This document shows, in pieces, positions 37,461-45,837 of a stretch of 53,557 nt of DNA. Below the pieces are notes generated by a model. The model saw only the letters and a program-made list of their open reading frames with translations. It had not been told where the DNA came from and did not search any database. The stretch's first letter is position 1, and the number at the start of each line of letters is the position of its first letter. The stretch is from assembly GCA_014799805.1 (NCBI GenBank), contig JAAVHJ010000007.1:1-53557 (forward strand), in the 5' to 3' direction. Both the position numbers and the translations under genes were made by a program. The stretch comes from Ruminococcus sp. (lineage in GTDB: Bacteria > Bacillota > Clostridia > Oscillospirales > Ruminococcaceae).

Positions 37461-38327
37461 CTGTTCTTTCAACATGATAACTAATATAATCATTCCCAGA
37501 ATCACAAACGGAATCATAAACAACAGCATATAATGCATTTGATTTAATTTTTCTGATTCCTGTAATTCTAACAGCTTTGGACAAAAAATAACTGCCATAC
37601 TACCTGCAAAATTATTATTCACAGAATGTGCAATCGCAGCTGGATAAATAGACTTTGTTTTTTTCGTAATCCATAGCAAAGCACAGCCAATGGCAATACA
37701 ATAAATACACATCATAAAAATTCCAAGCCATGGATATCCCCAATAATCCGTTCCGAAATTATGTCCTCCGATAGTTAAGGGAGCATGCCATATTCCCCAA
37801 ATAATTCCTCCAATTATTACTGCACCTGTTGTACCCGTTAATTTTTCAAGCTTAGGGTATAAATAAGCTCTCCAGCCGAATTCTTCCCCGAACGTGTAGA
37901 AACTCAATGCAGGTGCAATTGCTAGCATAATTCCTGTCGTTCCTAAAATTGATACAAGTGAATTTGATTCCAATATATTTTTTAAAGAAAACCCATTGTC
38001 AAATACATAAGTCATAATAATACCTGCAATCATTCCGCAAAATACTGTAAATAATTCGCTGAAAATATAATATTTAAAATTCCCTTGTAAATACAAATGC
38101 AAATAACTATCTTTCCAGCCCTCTTTTGTAATAATTCTTGTCAAAATATTAGCAATTGCAGGGGAAAACATTAATAAAATACTAACAAATCCGAATTTCG
38201 TAGAACCTGCCCAGCTGATATAATCGCCATGTATAAGATTCAAAATAATTTCAGGAATCCATGCTATAAGATAAGCAAATGCAACAAATAAAATAATTCG
38301 TTTTATTTCCAATTTTTTATTTATCAT
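37449..38327 (-). CDS. CPBP family intramembrane metalloprotease
   Basis: 292 residues with about eight membrane helices. The glutamate-type CAAX/bacteriocin-processing protease motifs are present: EEFGWRAYLYPKL (motif 1, EExxxR), GIIWGIWHAPLTI (motif 2) and AIAHSVNNN (motif 3). The start ATG overlaps the preceding permease gene by 11 bases. Members often give self-protection against antimicrobial peptides or bacteriocins, which fits an accessory ABC cassette, but the substrate is unknown. Confidence 0.88.
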   Translation of the reverse strand: MINKKLEIKRIILFVAFAYLIAWIPEIILNLIHGDYISWAGSTKFGFVSILLMFSPAIANILTRIITKEGWKDSYLHLYLQGNFKYYIFSELFTVFCGMIAGIIMTYVFDNGFSLKNILESNSLVSILGTTGIMLAIAPALSFYTFGEEFGWRAYLYPKLEKLTGTTGAVIIGGIIWGIWHAPLTIGGHNFGTDYWGYPWLGIFMMCIYCIAIGCALLWITKKTKSIYPAAIAHSVNNNFAGSMAVIFCPKLLELQESEKLNQMHYMLLFMIPFVILGMIILVIMLKEQKKA

Positions 38328-39054
38328 AGCATTCGACTCCTTTTAAATAACATTTACAGGAAATTTTATAAGAAAAATAATATAATAATACAGCTCCATG
38401 CATAAAAATTCCAATAATAAGCCATAAAATTTCTGGTATAGTATCTCCCCCTGTGAAATTTATAATTTTTTCATAAAAATTATCTACAGAACCAAAAATA
38501 CTTAAATCACCAAATAATGCATAAATAATAATAAATAATAATACAAATAAAAATAATATTCCTCGATATAACATTCCTGCTTTTGTACCGAATCTTAACA
38601 TAAATGGAATATCAATTGCACTGAAAAAAATATGTACAAAAAAACAAATTGCATATAATAACAACATACTAGTTTCATCACCTGTTAGTGACATAGAAAA
38701 AATATCTATTACATAACATAGTATAAAATTAATTCCTGTTATCATAAATACAAATACATATTTTGTCCATACAACACCAGTGACACATTTTGGACTGGAA
38801 ACCGCAAAATAAGACCATTTTTTATTTTCATCACACTGGAAAAAATTGGGCTGAAAAGAATTTAACAGAAAAAAATCAAGTACATATACAAACGCACCTA
38901 ATAATGCATGAAATTCTTTTGAAACTTCTGCATTTTCTTCAGATGGAAAAATATCAGGCGTAAAAACAATACTGGATAATGCCAGAATACTGAAAAATAA
39001 ATAAAACAAATTTTGCTTATTCTGGATAAATTCTTTATATAATAATCCTTGCAT
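38317..39054 (-). CDS. ABC transporter permease subunit (second)
   Basis: 245 residues with six hydrophobic segments; starts MQGLLYKEFIQNKQNLFYLF, the usual entry of ABC-2-type permeases (short amphipathic helix before the first membrane span). The ATG shares one base with the stop of the preceding permease gene (TAATG) and GGAGGG precedes it. Forms a pair with the next gene; both presumably pair with the ATPase at 39821. Confidence 0.8.
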   Translation of the reverse strand: MQGLLYKEFIQNKQNLFYLFFSILALSSIVFTPDIFPSEENAEVSKEFHALLGAFVYVLDFFLLNSFQPNFFQCDENKKWSYFAVSSPKCVTGVVWTKYVFVFMITGINFILCYVIDIFSMSLTGDETSMLLLYAICFFVHIFFSAIDIPFMLRFGTKAGMLYRGILFLFVLLFIIIYALFGDLSIFGSVDNFYEKIINFTGGDTIPEILWLIIGIFMHGAVLLYYFSYKISCKCYLKGVECYDK

Positions 39055-39821
39055 TATTTTTCCCTCCTTTTGATAGCAAAATAACTGCATACAAAATTAA
39101 TCATAAAAAAAGCAATTATCAGAAATGGCACATAAATTGCAAAATTATCTATCAAAAAATTTAATTTTTCAAGCATATCATTTAAAAATTTCATATTATC
39201 ATCTGGATATAATTTTTGATATTTTTGCATTTCAGACATCATATAAATAGCGAATCCTAAATAACAAAATGCTAGTATCACAAAAATACTGCCACTCACT
39301 TTCGTAATTGCTTTTTGTGATTTGCATAATAAAATTAATGGGTCTTGATAAGCATTAATCATCAAAGCAAGTAACGCAACAGCTAACACGATTAAATAAA
39401 TACTTCTGTCAAATGTAACATCATTTATAACTGTATAGCCCCATGCACTCAACATGGACATTCCCAATGCATATACAAATAAACTGAATTTTATGATATA
39501 TTTTATCATCGTTTTTTGAAATGCACTGACAGGAAGCGTATCATAAAATAAACAATACTTGCTTTTGATATCAGAAATATGTACACCATTTTCACCAGTA
39601 ATACAAAAATAAATCACTGGCAATGCAATCACAAATAATGCTTTTATCATACCATTAAAAAATTCCATATCTATGATAGAATCATCTAAATTCGCTAAAT
39701 TGCCAATTTTCATGCTTAGTAATACTAGAAATGCAAGTCCTGTTGTGATAAATTGCACGATAAACGTACTTAAATAAAATTTCCTGCCTAAATATAACTC
39801 CCGAAATAATAAGCCTTTCAT
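39054..39821 (-). CDS. ABC transporter permease subunit (first)
   Basis: 255 residues, six hydrophobic segments, N-terminus MKGLLFRELYLGRKFYLSTF resembling its neighbour, so the two permeases are probably distant paralogues forming a heterodimer. AAGGAG precedes two adjacent ATG codons; the second (39821) is better spaced. It overlaps the end of the ATPase gene at a single base. Confidence 0.8.
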   Translation of the reverse strand: MKGLLFRELYLGRKFYLSTFIVQFITTGLAFLVLLSMKIGNLANLDDSIIDMEFFNGMIKALFVIALPVIYFCITGENGVHISDIKSKYCLFYDTLPVSAFQKTMIKYIIKFSLFVYALGMSMLSAWGYTVINDVTFDRSIYLIVLAVALLALMINAYQDPLILLCKSQKAITKVSGSIFVILAFCYLGFAIYMMSEMQKYQKLYPDDNMKFLNDMLEKLNFLIDNFAIYVPFLIIAFFMINFVCSYFAIKRREK

Positions 39822-40699
39822 CATGACCACTCCTTTTTGGAACGATTCACATAAAATAGCATAATTTCTTCTAAGCTTGTTGGTTCTAATAATAATCCAG
39901 CATATTTTTTTTGCATCGCAATTTTATCAGCAATCATAATTTCAGCTCCAAAATCCGTTAATCTTGCACTAATCATATCATTTTTATCAATTTGCTGATA
40001 ATCTTTTTTAGAACATTTCATCATGCCATGCTGTTCTAAAATTTCATCTTTGTAGCCTGAAATTAAAATTTTTCCCTTGTCAATAAAAGTCACACTATCC
40101 GCAATTTTTTCTAAATCACTTGTAATATGTGATGACATGAAAATACTATGATTTTCGTCCTGCAAATACTCTAAAAATATATCTAAAATTTCATTTCTTA
40201 CAACAGGGTCTAAACCTGTCGTTGCTTCGTCCATAATTAACAATTTTGCATTGTGTGACAAAGCCGTTGCAATCTGCAATTTCATTTTCATGCCCTTAGA
40301 AAACTGCCCGATTTTCTTTTTTTTGGGCAATTGAAATCGTTCTAAATAATTTTCGTACACTTGATTATTCCATTCTGGAAATACATCACATAAAATTCTG
40401 GCAATTTGTTTCGCATTAAATATATCCTGAAATGGCAACTCATCAAATACAACTGCAATTTGTTTCTTGATTTCGATTTCATTCTGGATACTATCCATAC
40501 CTAAAATATTAATTTTGCCTGTATCAAATTTAATAATATTCAGCAATGCTTTAATTGTTGTTGTCTTACCTGCACCATTTTGACCGATAAAGCCCATGAT
40601 ACTGCCTTTGGGAACATGAAAATTAATGGCATCTAATAAAAATCCATCATATTTTTTTGTCAAATTCTGAATTTCAATTGCATTTTCAAAATTTATCAT
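39821..40699 (-). CDS. ABC transporter ATP-binding protein (YtrB-like)
   Basis: 292 residues. Walker A GQNGAGKTTT at about 39-48, signature FSKGMKMKLQIATAL, Walker B LLIMDEATTGLDP, and H-loop SSHITSDLEK. The last ~70 residues are a C-terminal extension usual in ABC-2 drug or peptide exporters. The start overlaps the GntR stop by 4 bases (ATGA) with GGAGG upstream. Together with the GntR regulator and two permeases this is the ytrABCD/ynzA-type arrangement that reacts to cell-wall-active compounds in B. subtilis. Confidence 0.93.
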   Translation of the reverse strand: MINFENAIEIQNLTKKYDGFLLDAINFHVPKGSIMGFIGQNGAGKTTTIKALLNIIKFDTGKINILGMDSIQNEIEIKKQIAVVFDELPFQDIFNAKQIARILCDVFPEWNNQVYENYLERFQLPKKKKIGQFSKGMKMKLQIATALSHNAKLLIMDEATTGLDPVVRNEILDIFLEYLQDENHSIFMSSHITSDLEKIADSVTFIDKGKILISGYKDEILEQHGMMKCSKKDYQQIDKNDMISARLTDFGAEIMIADKIAMQKKYAGLLLEPTSLEEIMLFYVNRSKKEWS

Positions 40700-41076
40700 G
40701 TGCTATCACCTCCGTATATAATTTTTAAAATTTCTTCCAGTTCTTGCAAAGAAACATTACAAATTTTCGCTTTTTCACAAGCCTGTGTTAATAAATCTTC
40801 TACTTGTCGGAGCTGTTCTTCACGAAATAGCTCTACATTTTGAGCTTTTACAAAACTACCTTTGCCTGTATAAGATTCGATAAATCCCTCACGCTCTAAA
40901 TCTTCATAGGCTCTTTTCGTTGTAATCACGCTAATTCTCAATTGCAATGCAAGATTTCGCATAGACGGCAAAGCTCCGCCCTCTTGTAACTCCCCAGTTA
41001 GAATTAAATTTTTAATCTGTGAAGAAATCTGCTGATAAATTGGCTCGCCTGAATGATTGCTAATCATAATATCCAT
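40696..41076 (-). CDS. GntR family transcriptional regulator, YtrA subfamily
   Basis: 126 residues: an N-terminal winged helix (GEPIYQQISSQIKNLILTGE then LPSMRNLALQLRISVITTKR and FIESYTGKGSFV) and only a short helical tail (about 80-126), the hallmark of YtrA-type regulators that dimerise without a ligand domain. ATG at 41076 follows AAAGGA by 9 bases. It very likely represses its own operon through the palindrome at 41109-41133. Confidence 0.92.
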   Translation of the reverse strand: MDIMISNHSGEPIYQQISSQIKNLILTGELQEGGALPSMRNLALQLRISVITTKRAYEDLEREGFIESYTGKGSFVKAQNVELFREEQLRQVEDLLTQACEKAKICNVSLQELEEILKIIYGGDST

Positions 41077-41108
41077 TTTAAAAAATCCTTTAATCAAAAA
41101 ATTAAAAA

Positions 41109-41133
41109 ATTGTATATATTATTTATATACAAT
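41109..41133. promoter_or_regulatory. Candidate YtrA-type operator
   Basis: Perfect 10-base arms ATTGTATATA / TATATACAAT with a 5-base centre. It lies just downstream of the promoter -10, over the transcription start, about 30 bases before the regulator gene. The geometry fits autorepression. Confidence 0.65.
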
Positions 41134-41137
41134 ATAT

Positions 41138-41166
41138 ATTATAGCAAATTAAAATCCCTCTGTCAA
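41138..41166 (-). promoter_or_regulatory. Promoter of the YtrA-type cassette
   Basis: Minus strand TTGACA (41161-41166), 17 bases ending in TGC, TATAAT (41138-41143). Confidence 0.8.
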
Positions 41167-41184
41167 GCATTTTCTAAAAAAAAT

Positions 41185-41224
41185 AAAAAAATCCAGCAAT
41201 TTTTTAAAATCACTGGATTTTTTT
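41185..41224 (-). terminator. Terminator after the DUF4097 gene
   Basis: AAAAAAATCCAG / CTGGATTTTTTT stem with a 16-base loop, directly after the stop codon; separates the PadR cassette from the YtrA cassette promoter. Confidence 0.75.
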
Positions 41225-41228
41225 ATTA

Positions 41229-42296
41229 TTATTCTGAAAAATTTACTTCAATATCACCAATATCATTTTGAATTGCAATTTGATATTTGGCATTTTGGCT
41301 AGTTGCTAATTGCTTTGTTTTGACATGATTCAGATAAATATCTCCAACATCTGTCATGCAATTTAATCCGTAATTATCAGGATTTCCTATAATTTGCAGG
41401 GTAATATCACCCGTATCACTTGTTAAATTTAAATTGCCCTCTAAATTTAAATTCGTAAATTCAGCTTCGCCAATATTAAAATTTGCTGTTACAGTACCTG
41501 AAAAATCGGAATTTTGAATCTTACAATCACCTGTATTAACTTCTATACTAGTATCACCAGAACAAATTAAATTTTCAGCATAAACATCCCCAATAGAAGA
41601 ATTTAAATTAAAATAATTTTCTGTTGTAATATGATTTAATATCATTTCACCTGTACCAGATGCGACTTCTAAATATTCTGTTTCAAAATTTTCTACATGA
41701 CAAGAACCAATTTCACAATTTAAATTTGTTTTCCCTGCATGACTATCTTGTAATTGAATACTCCCTGTACCAGAATTGACATTACAATCATTCTGCACTT
41801 GTAAATTATCTATCTTACAATCGCCTACATCAAATAGTAAATTAAATATATCACATTGCAAATCAGAAATATAGCAATTCCCTATATTTAATTTTATCAT
41901 TACTTGCTGATATTCTTGCTCAGGAAGTGTAATTTTAATCTGACTGATAGCAGAATTAAAAACATCAAAATGAAAAAATTGCAAATGAAAACTATCTTCA
42001 TCTTTCAAATATAACGTTTCATTTTCTGAATAGACTTCTACAGAATCTGATACATTAATCAATTCTACAGTACAAACAGAATCTTTTTCACCTTTTTGCA
42101 AATAAATTTCACCCTCTGTAAGATTGATATCCAAATCAGAAATAGATTCAAAATTTTCAGTTCGGCTAATTAAATGCTTTTCTCTGTCTGCTTTTGCACG
42201 AATTCCGCCAATTAGCATATTAGAAATGCCTACTCCTATTAAAGCTACACTAATTATCCAATATAATTTTGGAAATTTCATATTTAATAAATTCAT
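41229..42296 (-). CDS. DUF4097-type beta-helix repeat membrane protein
   Basis: 355 residues. One N-terminal membrane helix (LYWIISVALIGVGISNMLIG) is followed by a repetitive beta domain. From about residue 130 repeats of roughly 19-20 residues alternate two signatures, IGxC/VGDC and GTG/TGD (NIGNCYISDL, DVGDCKIDNL, SGTGSIQL, EIGSCHVENF, SGTGEMIL, SIGDVYAENL, NTGDCKIQNS, NIGEAEFTNL, DTGDITLQ), as in DUF4097/DUF4098 adhesin-like beta-solenoids. The ATG overlaps the DUF1700 stop by 4 bases; AAAGGAG precedes it. Probably an envelope protein controlled by PadR; function unknown. Confidence 0.88.
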   Translation of the reverse strand: MNLLNMKFPKLYWIISVALIGVGISNMLIGGIRAKADREKHLISRTENFESISDLDINLTEGEIYLQKGEKDSVCTVELINVSDSVEVYSENETLYLKDEDSFHLQFFHFDVFNSAISQIKITLPEQEYQQVMIKLNIGNCYISDLQCDIFNLLFDVGDCKIDNLQVQNDCNVNSGTGSIQLQDSHAGKTNLNCEIGSCHVENFETEYLEVASGTGEMILNHITTENYFNLNSSIGDVYAENLICSGDTSIEVNTGDCKIQNSDFSGTVTANFNIGEAEFTNLNLEGNLNLTSDTGDITLQIIGNPDNYGLNCMTDVGDIYLNHVKTKQLATSQNAKYQIAIQNDIGDIEVNFSE

Positions 42297-42859
42297 GCGA
42301 TATTCTCCTTTCCGAATAATTTTCTGCAAATCGCAACCGTATGCCCCCAAAGCATTTTTGTTGTATGGATAATTAATTTTAAACAGGGTCTCCAGATGAG
42401 CATCGTAATTCCACCACAAAATAACCCTGCACCGATATCCCCAATACCATCACCAAAAAGACCTTTTGTCATAAACATAATACCCTGCATGGGAGCAATA
42501 AAAATCGAAGTTGCAAATGTTAATACAATAAGTGTTAATGCAAATACCAGTGCCAGCCATAAAAATAATACAACTAACCAGAATGGGCAGGTTGCAAGCA
42601 AAATAAAACTTCCTGCTATGATAGTACTAATATTAGATTTTGACTTTGATTTTTTAAACTCGTTTAATTCTGGTTCAGATTCTGATAAAATTCTTTCAGC
42701 GACTGACTGAGGCGAACCTAAATTTTCGATTGCTTCTTGTGCGGAATCTCCTGCTTCTTCCAGATATTCCCGATAATATGCCATAGCACTTTGTCTTTCC
42801 TCTGGTTTCAGACTAGATAAATTTTTTTCTAACTCTTGTAAAAATTCATTTACCGTCAT
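42293..42859 (-). CDS. DUF1700 family membrane protein
   Basis: 188 residues. N-terminal cytoplasmic helical part with the DUF1700 hallmark MTVNEFLQELEKNLSSLKPE followed by AYYREYLEEAGDSAQEAIEN and LGSPQSVAERI, then three or four membrane helices. Commonly encoded between a PadR regulator and a DUF4097 protein. Overlaps both neighbours by 4 bases, so the three proteins are made together. Confidence 0.92.
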   Translation of the reverse strand: MTVNEFLQELEKNLSSLKPEERQSAMAYYREYLEEAGDSAQEAIENLGSPQSVAERILSESEPELNEFKKSKSKSNISTIIAGSFILLATCPFWLVVLFLWLALVFALTLIVLTFATSIFIAPMQGIMFMTKGLFGDGIGDIGAGLFCGGITMLIWRPCLKLIIHTTKMLWGHTVAICRKLFGKENIA

Positions 42860-43170
42860 GACAAATTCTCCTCTCTTAAAATTTCATCAATTTGTAGCTT
42901 GTGTTCTTCCCAGTCTTTGCGGTACTGAATCAGCATAGCTTTTCCCAATGCTGTAATGCGATAATAACGGCGATTTCTGCCCATATAGGCACGGTCAAAT
43001 GTTTCTAATGCACCGTTTTTTTGCAATCTTCGCAAGACTGGATATAACGTAGATTCTGAAACTTTTACAGCATTTTGAATTTCTTGTGTAATTTTATAGC
43101 CATAAGTTTCTTCTCTGTCAACCAGTGCAAGCACTAATGCATCTAGCAAAGCTGAACTAATTGGAAACAT
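42856..43170 (-). CDS. PadR family transcriptional regulator
   Basis: 104 residues, the short PadR form. Winged helix with LDALVLALVDREETYGYKIT, SESTLYPVLRRLQKNGALET and RRYYRITALGKAML, then a short C-terminal dimer helix. ATG at 43170 follows AAAGGAG by 8 bases. Probable autorepressor acting at the palindrome 43196-43226; homologues of this type (LmrR/LadR-like) respond to amphipathic drugs, but the ligand here is unknown. Confidence 0.93.
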   Translation of the reverse strand: MFPISSALLDALVLALVDREETYGYKITQEIQNAVKVSESTLYPVLRRLQKNGALETFDRAYMGRNRRYYRITALGKAMLIQYRKDWEEHKLQIDEILREENLS

Positions 43171-43195
43171 GCGAACAGCTCCTTTCATAGATTTT

Positions 43196-43226
43196 TTATA
43201 ATATTATATTTCATATAATATTATAA
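43196..43226. promoter_or_regulatory. Candidate PadR operator
   Basis: A perfect inverted repeat with 14-base arms (core ATAATATTATAT / ATATAATATTAT) around a 3-base centre, between the -10 and the padR ribosome binding site. The arms are pure A/T, so some of the symmetry could be chance, but the length is striking. Confidence 0.65.
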
Positions 43227-43235
43227 TCTACCTAT

Positions 43236-43264
43236 ACTATAGCACATATAATATGATTTGTCAA
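43236..43264 (-). promoter_or_regulatory. Promoter of the PadR-DUF1700-DUF4097 operon
   Basis: Minus strand TTGACA (43259-43264), 17 bases ending in TGC, TATAGT (43236-43241). Confidence 0.75.
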
Positions 43265-43282
43265 GTGGTTTTTCAAAAATTT

Positions 43283-43318
43283 TCAAAAAAAATCAGACCA
43301 GAATATTTCTAGTCTGAT
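43283..43318 (-). terminator. Terminator after the metallophosphoesterase gene
   Basis: Minus strand ATCAGACTA / TGGTCTGAT stem with one mismatch and a run of eight or nine T, 15 bases after the gene. Confidence 0.75.
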
Positions 43319-43332
43319 AAAAATTAATTATT

Positions 43333-44013
43333 TTATAAATCCGTATCTTTGACAGTGACAGGCAAAACCTGAGCAAACACGGCAAAGAATTTAACTGGAA
43401 TATATTTATCAATATGGCATTTCCCAAAAAACCATTTTCGATAATTACAAGCTTTAATCATGTCCGCAAAAAAAGCATGCATTTCTAATCTTTGTGTGAC
43501 ATCAACGCCTAAACAATCTTTTAGCATAGCAGGCGGTTCATGTGTCAAAATATAATCAATTTTGTTATGATGTTTCTGCAAATTTTTGACAGCATTTTCT
43601 ACTTCTCTATGTGTAGGACGTTCTTGTTTCCACCAAGTTTCTGTTGTGCGATATTCAAAATCCTGACTATGCCCACCCCCGAATACAAAAAAACTTCTTT
43701 TTTCGATTTCAAAAATTTGCCCCCGCATAAGATGAATAATATTCGGTGCAATTCTATGAATTTTCCCACCATGCCAAATTTCTTCTGGATAGGCTAGCAA
43801 TAAATCATAATTTTCATGACAGCCGTCCAGAAATGCAACAGTAAACGGCAAAGAAGCCATTTTGCTTAAAATTTGCTTTTCTTTTCGGCTATTATCCCAG
43901 ATAAAGCCAAAATCCCCGCATATGATTAAAATATCTCCCTGTTTTAATTTTTTAATTTCTTTGGTTTTAAATCTTTCCCATTCGCCATGCGTATCACCTG
44001 TTACATAAATCAT
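43333..44013 (-). CDS. Metallophosphoesterase
   Basis: 226 residues, calcineurin-like phosphoesterase fold. Motifs in order: GDTHGEWERF (GDxHG), CGDFGFIWDN (GDxxD-like), LDGCHENYDLL in the place of GNHE, ILTHEPP and FFGKCHID in the place of GHTH. The Asn of GNH is displaced to GCHEN, a pattern shared by a clostridial subgroup. Substrate unknown (phosphodiester, protein or nucleotide). The ATG at 44013 has AAAGGGG upstream; a GTG 12 bases earlier abuts that box. Divergent from the carboxypeptidase-like gene. Confidence 0.88.
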   Translation of the reverse strand: MIYVTGDTHGEWERFKTKEIKKLKQGDILIICGDFGFIWDNSRKEKQILSKMASLPFTVAFLDGCHENYDLLLAYPEEIWHGGKIHRIAPNIIHLMRGQIFEIEKRSFFVFGGGHSQDFEYRTTETWWKQERPTHREVENAVKNLQKHHNKIDYILTHEPPAMLKDCLGVDVTQRLEMHAFFADMIKACNYRKWFFGKCHIDKYIPVKFFAVFAQVLPVTVKDTDL

Positions 44014-44051
44014 TTTGTTTTGCACCCCTTTAATATATATTTATTTATATT

Positions 44052-44081
44052 ATTATAACACGCTATTCAGACAACTGTCAA
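44052..44081 (-). promoter_or_regulatory. Metallophosphoesterase promoter
   Basis: Minus strand TTGACA (44076-44081), 18 bases, TATAAT (44052-44057). Confidence 0.75.
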
Positions 44082-44151
44082 GTATATCTATCAGAAAAAA
44101 ACGCATACTAATTTAAAAAACAGAAAACTTTAATTTTTAATCAAAATTTAA

Positions 44152-44180
44152 TTGACAAATAATTCTGCATATGATAAAAT
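44152..44180 (+). promoter_or_regulatory. Promoter of the carboxypeptidase-like gene
   Basis: TTGACA at 44152-44157, 17 bases, TAAAAT at 44175-44180, about 50 bases before the ATG. Confidence 0.75.
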
Positions 44181-44229
44181 AAAAATAATCAAAAATTTAG
44201 TTTATTTTATAAAATCAGGAGGAAATCGC

Positions 44230-45666
44230 ATGAAAAAAATAAAAAAATTGTTATCTATCTTTCTGTCAATGATAATAATTTGTTGTTTTTGTACTTGTTT
44301 CTGTCCAGAGTTAAACAGCAAAGCAGTTGCATTTACACCAAATTTTGAAATTAACAGTAATGCAGGATTATTAATTAATATAGATACTGGAAATGTTCTA
44401 TATGAAAAAAATCCAGATACCCAATATATGACAGGGTCTTTGGTGCAAATTATGGAAGCTGTGCTAGTATTAGAAAACTGTTCAGATTTAAAAATGCAAA
44501 TTACTTGTAATTCTGAATTAATTCAACGTTATCAACAGACAGAATATCCTGAAGATTTGCGTTATGCAGATATTTATGACGGGGATATTTTAACAGTGGA
44601 AGAATTATTATATGCTATGATGTTAACTTCATCTTGTGAAGCATCTGTTATGTTAGCAAATCAATTTGGTAATGGCAGTGTTGCAGGCTTTGTTGACATG
44701 ATGAATAAAAAAGCACAGGAATTAGGCTGTACAAATACAAATTTTACCAATGTGACAGGTATTTATGACCCTGCACAGAAAACAACTGCAAATGATATGG
44801 CAAAAATTACACAGTATGCACTTACTGTTGGAAAATTTGTTAATTTTGCATCAGCGGCATCTTACGCACCAACGACACCAAATACAGAACGGCATAATAT
44901 GGACGAATGGATATGGACGCATTCTAACAGCATGGTACAAGAAAATACAGAATATTATGTTAGTGGTGTAAAAGGCATTAAAACAGCAAATTTAAATCAA
45001 CAAGGACGTAGTATTATTTGTCAAGGTACAAAAGACGGCAATACGTATTTAATTATATTATTATCTGCACCATTTAACGACAGTGAGGGAAATTTAAAAT
45101 TTTATCATCTGGAAGATGCAACAGCTTTGTTAGAATGGGCGTTTTCTGATTTTACCTATCAGACAGTATTAAGCGAAAATACAGAATTAGGACAAATTGC
45201 TGTACAAAATGGTGAAAATGCTGACTATGTATTAGTAAAACCAGCAAAATCCTATATGATGCTTTGGTATGACGGAGCTGACAGTAATGCAATTGCACAA
45301 GATATTAAATTAGAAAATAATATTTCTGCACCTGTACAGGAAGGACAAAAATTAGGTACTGTTACATTGAAATATTCTGGTCAGGAATTAACAACAATTG
45401 ATTTAGTTGCAACAACTTCTGTAGAATTATCTAAGAAAAAATATTATATTACTTTAGCAAAGCATTTTCCTGATACTCCTTGGTTGACAAGAGCTATTTT
45501 TTTAAGTGTTCTAATCTGTGCAGTTTATATTGCCTTATGTTTCTATGCACAAGCTGTTCATAAACAAAAAGCCCAGACACATGCACCAGTGCATTTGAAA
45601 CCAAAAGCTTCTGCAATCAAAAAAGAAGCGACAAAAGAAAATCGTAAAAATAAAAATAAAAAATAA
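44230..45666 (+). CDS. D-alanyl-D-alanine carboxypeptidase homologue with degenerate active site
   Basis: 478 residues. N-terminal signal/anchor (residues 1-25, cysteine-rich), a peptidase S11 (DacF/PBP5) domain about 40-300, a C-terminal beta domain about 310-415, one membrane helix near 430-450 (AIFLSVLICAVYIALCFYAQ) and a basic tail. The fold is clear, but all three catalytic motifs are changed: SxxK is GSLVQ (Ser70 kept, Lys73 replaced by Gln), SxN is SSC (134-136) and KTG is KTA (251-253). In the family these residues are essential for beta-lactam binding and carboxypeptidase activity, so this is predicted to be a non-catalytic scaffold or regulator, membrane-anchored outside the cell. 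RBS AGGAGG. Confidence 0.88.
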   Translation: MKKIKKLLSIFLSMIIICCFCTCFCPELNSKAVAFTPNFEINSNAGLLINIDTGNVLYEKNPDTQYMTGSLVQIMEAVLVLENCSDLKMQITCNSELIQRYQQTEYPEDLRYADIYDGDILTVEELLYAMMLTSSCEASVMLANQFGNGSVAGFVDMMNKKAQELGCTNTNFTNVTGIYDPAQKTTANDMAKITQYALTVGKFVNFASAASYAPTTPNTERHNMDEWIWTHSNSMVQENTEYYVSGVKGIKTANLNQQGRSIICQGTKDGNTYLIILLSAPFNDSEGNLKFYHLEDATALLEWAFSDFTYQTVLSENTELGQIAVQNGENADYVLVKPAKSYMMLWYDGADSNAIAQDIKLENNISAPVQEGQKLGTVTLKYSGQELTTIDLVATTSVELSKKKYYITLAKHFPDTPWLTRAIFLSVLICAVYIALCFYAQAVHKQKAQTHAPVHLKPKASAIKKEATKENRKNKNKK

Positions 45667-45686
45667 AATTTTTAAAATAAATTTAA

Positions 45687-45726
45687 AACCACTCCCAGAA
45701 TCTAAAAACAGGGAGTGGTTATTTTT
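45687..45726 (+). terminator. Terminator after the carboxypeptidase-like gene
   Basis: AACCACTCCC / GGGAGTGGTT, 10-base arms with a 14-base loop, followed by ATTTTTA. Confidence 0.85.
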
Positions 45727-45764
45727 ATAAAAATTTGTTTTTTTGCTTCGGGATAAAATTTTTG

Positions 45765-45793
45765 TTGACAAAATTTTTAATTTGTGATAAAAT
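45765..45793 (+). promoter_or_regulatory. Promoter of the yceG-telA operon
   Basis: TTGACA at 45765-45770, 17 bases, TAAAAT at 45788-45793, 44 bases before yceG. Confidence 0.75.
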
Positions 45794-45837
45794 AATAATG
45801 AGATAGTTTTTTATAGTCAGGAAGTGAATGGCTTACC

